Below are positions 58,571 to 64,000 of a DNA stretch of 64,000 nt, one piece after another. A program made the translations under genes and the position numbers. The stretch lies in assembly GCA_021234155.1 (NCBI GenBank), contig JAJEKV010000097.1:2046001-2110000 (forward strand), given 5' to 3'. Numbering within the stretch: the stretch's first letter is position 1; each line of letters starts with the position of its first letter. The stretch is from Isoetes taiwanensis. Its lineage: Eukaryota > Streptophyta > Lycopodiopsida > Isoetales > Isoetaceae. The notes beneath the pieces were generated by a model that saw nothing but the letters and a program-made list of their open reading frames with translations, searched no databases and was not told the origin of the DNA.

Positions 58571-59244
58571 CTAGTATGCCATTATTCTAGTATGCTATTA
58601 TGGCCTTTCTTTTAGCTTTTCCAAAGAGTTGCATCTAAAGTCATGCCTTATTTTCTTACTTTACAATAGTAACTGCCTGCTCGGAGTTTATTTAAAGTCT
58701 CATTCCAGAAAGAATTTCTTTGCCCATGCAAAATCTCCTCTGATCTGATCAGTCACAATAATCCTTGTAGCATGTCTCTAGTACTTAAAATTTTGGACAT
58801 AAGGGAAAAGTACTTGAAATTTTGAACATGGAGATCAACAACGTGAAAGGGAAAGCTCAACTTGACAGGGAAATTCCTGAGCTTGGGAAGCTCAGCCGCC
58901 TCAAAATTCTTAGAGCTTTATGGCTTTGTTGGCTCTTCTCCAAACAGATTCAAATCCCTGGCCAGAAGTCATGGTGGTGACCTACCTTCCCTATGCAAGA
59001 GAGAGGAAAAAGACATCTTGCACCATTCAAACTTCAAAGGCATGCCTGAAAATTCAAAGGAAATACAAATAAGGAAGAATACCTTGTGGAGATAACACTG
59101 TGCCGGATGTCTACAATGGCAGAAGCGCCTGCTTAGAAGAACCCAGAATAATCCAAAAGTCCATGCTGCCATAACATTGTTTACCATTGCTTGTGGGAAG
59201 GTGGCCTATAACCACCCTAAACGTGATGAAGCATAAACAAGTCT
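58571..59244. other. Intergenic stretch, nothing recognised
   Basis: A plus-strand frame (58862-59095) starts MTGKFLSLGSSAASKFLELY without known motif. Confidence 0.3.
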
Positions 59245-59580
59245 GTGATTTCGTCTTCTGCAAATGAGGTGAAACTCATAATAACCCTGAGTTCAGAGGA
59301 GCCAATGTTCTCATGTAGATACCTTGCAACGGTGTTAGGTTTGGCAGCAATTCTAGCAGTGGCATCTGCGGATCTGGTTTATGCTGTAACCTTAGCGAGC
59401 AAAGAAGCTTGAATTATCGGCATGCCATTGACTAGATCATATGTTTCATAATGCGTCAGGACGAGATTTAGGAAAGAATGCATGAAAGCTTTTTCAGATC
59501 CGGCCGCTGCAGCAGACCAGGACGAGTTTCTCCTTCCTGTTGGTTTAAGATTGGCATTAAATCGCATTAATCAGATGCAT
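59245..59580 (-). pseudogene. Exon-like segment of unknown gene
   Basis: The minus strand from ATG 59567 reads MRFNANLKPTGRRNSSWSAA and HSFLNLVLTHYETYDLVNGM, with a stop at 59379. The same frame then continues TRSADATARIAAKPNTVARY and IGSSELRVIMSFTSFAEDEI to about 59235. Apart from that one stop the reading is coherent, so it may be coding. No domain recognised. Confidence 0.35.
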
Positions 59581-61330
59581 TAAACCTCTACCACAAATAA
59601 AAACACGGAATATGAGAAGATTGAACCCACCATTATTATGATCCGGACCTATCAGCAACCAAATGTGGCAATCCAACCTCTTCTTCCACTGTCAAGCGCT
59701 CAAATCCGGCAATTTTTGGTGGAGTGGAAGACGTCGACAGAGACGCCATGCCATGCCCCGGCCCTCTCTTCTCTGCTTTGGTCGGAATTAGAACAGGGGT
59801 GCATTGCAAGAATCAAACCCTAATAGAGGGACTTCGCTCCAGTCGCTATGCCATAGAGAAATACAAGTTTTCCAAATTCAATGAATGGATTGCTAAAAAA
59901 AAGCCAAACCTAGAATCCTAGGTCGGACATCAATCCTCGGTCAATCCCAAGGATTGTATTATCAATCCATGTTCCATTTTCATGTGAACAAATGGTACTT
60001 AATCCCCCTTAGCCTTTGGGACCTTTAAACAATTATACTGTCACTAAGAAATATTTAGAGTCCTTGAAATATTTACATGTCTTAAACCATGTATTTTCCC
60101 TTTCCTATTTAACATTCCAAATGCATAAACTATTGCCGATATCTTTTTTAAGGTCGTAAGACTCATACTCCAACAAATATCTAAGGCCTTAGTCAGTATC
60201 TTTTCAATCCCGGGCAGAGATTAGTATTATACTTATGCACTTTTCTAGTATTAATTTCCTTTCTTCTTTGACAGCCTGTATGCCAAGCATGTATCCCATA
60301 GAATCATTTTACCTTTTAGTACTTAACTATAGTTTACGTATGCCTCATTCTTTTAACCATGTTTCTTTCCTATTTTAGAAAAACAAAATCTTTATGTCAA
60401 AGCTTTATCTCCTTTTATGGTCATCTTATAGTCTTTTTTGATGTTTTTATATTTCACTGTTCTAGCTTATGCATTTTCCCATTCTAATCTTCTTTTTGAT
60501 GTATATGACTAAGGTTTAAAGAATTTTTTGCAGATCAGCATAATCCTTATTCTATATTCATGTTAAACATGCATACATATCATACATTGCATGTATTTGA
60601 CTAAATCAGCACTGGTACAATCTTGATATTTGCATACAGTCTAAGGCCATTTAAGCAATCTGTTATCTACAGAACAGATAAGGGAATATGTTTCACTTAC
60701 ATGGGCTACAAGAATATCAAGACAAAAAACCTCCTCTTAAATATAGAATCAGTGTAAATACTGTCATAAAATATTTCAGATCTTGTATCCTAGTTAACCA
60801 GTTTTGGATGCAAGTCAAAATGCTTCATTAAATAGTAAAAGCAAGTATTTACCTTCATTTTGGATAGAGCTATACTCTAAAATGTTTAACCACAGTAAAT
60901 CTAAGTCAATAAAACCTGTTTTTATCTGTGAGAAGACCTTGATACAATATTTAATGTAAGCACATCTTCAGCTTGTGTATCTTCAAAAGTTTGCTCAAAT
61001 CCAAGTCGAGATCTACCATATCCAACCAACAGAAAGCAAGAAAAAAGAGACAAGGGCAGGAGAGGCCCGGTACCTGCAGCCAAACATCAAAACTTTAGCA
61101 TGATAATGGTAAAGAATTATGGGCCAAAAGGTACAATGGAGCCTCTCGGTTTATAGCCGATCAGCCCTTGTATCCTTCTGCCCTTGTTAGTAAAACATAA
61201 TAGATCTGCATTTGCAAAAGTATAAACATTGTTCATAACAGACTTATTGTAAGAGATCGGTCCAGTTGTACACTGTATCAGCAAGATTATTTGATCATTT
61301 TTACCAGCAGAACATAATTTCTTTTAAACC
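59581..61330. other. AT-rich stretch, nothing recognised
   Basis: Two overlapping plus frames at 59638-59921 have no motif. 59940-60980 is strongly AT-rich and has stops in all frames. Could be introns of a minus-strand gene, given the exon-like segments on either side. Confidence 0.3.
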
Positions 61331-61341
61331 CTATGATACCT

Positions 61342-61930
61342 GAATAATGTCTTGGTCTGAGTTGTATTCCTCAGCTTGTTGTGTCTCAAGAATGGTAATT
61401 TCTGCCTTATCATTATCAGAGTTGCAGTTATGTGCATATCTGGCTCCAGAACTCCCCTTCTTATTTCCATATGCAGTCTTGCTGTGGCTAGCCTCTCTCT
61501 TAAGATTAATACTATTTCTATGATCGCCCATATTGTGATGAGGCTGGAATCTATCAGACATATCAAGGCAGGTGAAAAATTCGTCCTCAAGCCATTTCTC
61601 TTGAAGTATTTCTTCTTCAGAGCTTGATCCACAAGGTCGGCTGTCTGAATCAAACTCTCCTTCCATGATATGGGAAGGTTTTAGTGTTTTAAATCTGTTT
61701 TTCCAGTCAGTCTGTGTCTGCCATGCCATGTGCCAAGCATCTTTTCTACACCAGGTATTATATTTCAACCATAGGTTTCGACCTAGAAGGAATCACAGCC
61801 ATATCAAATGCTGGACGATTCTACATACCTTTATCATGGGATATGCGTTTCAAGCATGCAGTGTAAGTGTTCAGTCAGGTTTCGAGCATTCGGCTCCAGG
61901 GTTTGCCGCCAGATGTCCCATTCCTTAGCT
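61342..61930 (-). pseudogene. Two exons of an unknown minus-strand gene
   Basis: First exon (about 61930-61830): AG acceptor, reads KEWDIWRQTLEPNARNLTEH and LHCMLETHIP, then a stop just before a GT donor that looks like a small indel. Second exon (61781-61342), AG and GT borders: RNLWLKYNTWCRKDAWHMAW, QTDWKNRFKTLKPSHIMEGE, then an acidic, serine-rich tail (SSSEEEILQEKWLEDEFF) to NSDQDIIQ. The phases of the two exons join. An overlapping frame (61653-61324) is also open and probably a shadow. No domain recognised; the charged tail suggests a regulatory or nuclear protein, which is a guess. Confidence 0.45.
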
Positions 61931-62504
61931 GATAGTTGCCTTCCATAGCCGTGTTAGGTAAGAAAGCATTGATTTTTTAGGGTCTCGAAGACCAAATAAT
62001 TCCCAATTCGTTTATATATTATATGTAGCTATTTTTTCTTTTAATTACATGTATGTAACTACCTTTATTGATCAATAAAGTAAATATGTTGTTAGCTACA
62101 TATTTTGTAAACTCAGTTGTACTAGGTCTTAACCAAGTTCTCATTATCAGTGGTAGGGGCGCAATATATTTACCTTATGACTTATGTATTAACAGTCTCT
62201 TTACAACATTATTATGGTAAAGACCACATCTCGGACATTACATTTAACCTAGGGTATCTATGTAGTCTCCCTAGTTTTATTTGGGGTTTGGCCTTCAGAT
62301 CTATTCCTTTAGTAATATATAGAGATGCAAAAACAAAAAAAACCTACCTCCAACCGTAGGTTTGAGTTGACCTCTTTTAGCCATTATGTCGTAGGGGAGG
62401 GCAAACCCCTACTGTACAGCAGAGGTCCAACCCATCCCTATTTTACTTTTTTCTAAATTCTCCCTTTGATTTCAAAGATATAAATCATGCAAATAAGAAG
62501 ACAT
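61931..62504. other. Spacer with small hairpin
   Basis: GTAGGGG (62391-62397) and CCCCTAC (62406-62412) form a 7-bp stem with an 8-base loop. No gene seen. Confidence 0.35.
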
Positions 62505-64000
62505 ACCGTTTCAATATTGGTTGCTGATCACTTGAATAAGTATTTGCACATCGTATTTGAGACCTGGAAATTCGCCATCCCTTAAATATTGTAGCACTTT
62601 CTTTTTCAGCCCAAAGCTGTCAAAACCATTTGCAACAAATTTGTTGATGATGTTTATGATATCTTTAGCTACAAATATGGGGCAGGAATTCACATATAGG
62701 AATGGCATGACTTGGGATAATATCACATTCCTAGCTTGGTAGTAAGGTCAGCAGCTATCGGCATGTACATATCTCATGACTCTGAACGGGAGACCATCCC
62801 TTTTGTAATACTTGTAGGTTCTGTAAAGTCCCATTTCCCTGTCCACAACTTCGATACTCATATTTAAAAAGTTTGCTTTGTAACCGAAACATCTCTCTGG
62901 GTCCTCTTTGTACCTAAATATAGTTTCCTCCTTGATTCCTAATGTATGCATATCATAAATTTGTAGCGTACTCTTGCAGGGATCTTGCAGGATGTATAAG
63001 AACTCCTTGATAATGGGGCAGTTAACAGCTAACAAGTCATCCATATATCTGAATATATATCTGGACTGTTCAATATCTTTGTATCTTCCTTGTTTTGCAA
63101 GATTTTTTATAAATGAGGCTTTAAACCAAGCCAAGTATAAGTTACACCAGCAAGGGCTGCTGGAAAACCCATGGGGATGCCACAAACCTGCTGCCAGGTA
63201 CAGTTTCCCATAAAGATGAAACAGTTAGTTAAAAGCCAGTCATTCAGATTGGAGAACCTTTTCAAGTTCATTTTGCTCGAGCATTTTCCTTGGGGACTAT
63301 ATTTGAACCATTTGGCTGAATACTCATTTCCTTTCTCTTTTTTAACCCACAGTTCATGGTGTTGATTAATTCCCTTCATATGTTCCCATGCAGCCTTGCA
63401 GACATGTCTCATAATCTGGCAAATTCCATTGTCCCCATACAGTGGAATATTTTCGTAACACCCGTGTAATGTCTGCTATGAATACCTGCTCAACTTTTGC
63501 AGGAAGATTTAATGCCACATCATAAATAGAATTAACTATCCAGCAGGGTATAGCTTTTCCCGGAAGAAGTGTGCATATCTTTGCACAGATTTTTTTGGAT
63601 ATGTCAGGCCACATTTTCATGATATTGTTAAGTACAACAGTAATTATATGTGAGACTTCCGTGTAGACTGTATTGTGTGCATTGGTTATCCAGCGGAAGT
63701 CCTTTTTATGTGCTTTAAATATGCCTAGCATGTAAGGTAAACTGTCAAACTCAAAATCTGAGTTTTCTATCAGTCCTTGTATTTCTCCTTTTACTTTGCC
63801 CTTGACATCCATCATTAAAAAATCTTTGCTGCTCAGTCTTTGAAGGGAAAGATTTCTGATAAAGCTTGGGCATATAAAAGAAGGATTATTGGTTGCTTTG
63901 TCTATGCCAGAAATGTAGAAGTTTTGGCATAGCCACTCCATGTTGCAGATAACAGATTTGTCCTTGAGAGCAAATCTTCTTGTGCAATCCTCATTGCATG
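62505..64000 (-). pseudogene. Penelope-like (PLE-type) reverse transcriptase, frameshifted, open at window edge
   Basis: Minus strand, four frames in sequence. 64000-63366: NMEWLCQNFYISGIDKATNN (DKAxNN motif) and MLGIFKAHKKDFRWITNAHN (K.HK..FRWI). 63412-63107: LTNCFIFMGNCTWQQVCGIP, then MGFPAALAG (motif B, QxxGIPMG). 63185-62748: RYIFRYMDDLLAVNCP (catalytic YMDD at 63036-63047) and CFGYKANFLNMSIEV (the YLD-type motif). 62726-62511: NKFVANGFDSFGLKKKVLQY (thumb). DKAxNN, QxxGIPMG and RY(I/M)DDLL..N together mark the RTs of Penelope-like elements of the Naiad/Chlamys kind, not LINEs or LTR elements. The GIY-YIG nuclease, if present, would be N-terminal beyond 64000. Three frameshifts. Confidence 0.6.

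Noticed and set aside
61324-61653. 109-codon minus-strand ORF
   Set aside because: Overlaps the exon-like frame at 61781-61342 in another frame; the latter fits the splice borders and has more protein-like composition.

Overview
The window looks like nuclear DNA of a land plant. It holds an intron-rich ABCC transporter gene with consensus GT/AG splice sites, an ARGOS/OSR-type organ-size gene, and pieces of a shaggy-like (GSK3) kinase, a strictosidine-synthase-like gene and a PPR gene. The rest is largely transposable-element debris: plant L1-type LINEs, a second LINE family with a pentanucleotide tail, tRNA-derived SINEs, Copia gag, Helitron ends and a divergent Penelope-like reverse transcriptase. 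AT-rich intergenic DNA, long TE-filled spaces and the element mix would suit a large, probably non-flowering (fern-like) plant genome. That placement is inference only.

Layout. 1-596 and 7165-7700 are two halves of a decayed DUF7869-type gene, split by a near-complete L1 element (597-7150, minus strand) that carries a perfect 14-bp target-site duplication. 7936-8880 is a decayed trihelix/Myb-SANT-like protein. 9459-9850 is an antisense PPR remnant. 9840-12270 is non-coding with local duplications. 12680-12967 is an intact ARGOS-like gene. 14742-19520 is a GC-rich, broken LINE on the minus strand ending in (TATTC)n. A tail-only copy of the same family lies at 21986-22080, and a short 3' copy at about 23240-23384. 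SINEs lie at 21646-21873 and about 26240-26510. 29910-31230 is a broken strictosidine-synthase-like gene on the minus strand. 32060-32440 is a 190-bp tandem duplication. 33391-33810 holds the first exons of a GSK3/shaggy kinase.

37731-53821 is an ABCC (MRP; ABCC13/MRP11-like) gene of about 34 short exons. Nearly all splice sites are good, yet at least ten exons carry small indels. It is either a young pseudogene or a real gene damaged by assembly indels. One intron holds a Copia gag remnant and another a Copia-type primer-binding site.

35846 and 56766 mark two Helitron 3' ends with the same hairpin. 57958-58570 is a 5'-truncated L1. 59245-61930 has exon-like segments of unknown gene(s) on the minus strand. 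62505-64000 is a frameshifted Penelope-like reverse transcriptase that runs off the window.

No operon-like cooperation is visible. The genes are independent and the window is dominated by decay and insertion. The only locus that reads cleanly from start to stop is the ARGOS-like gene.
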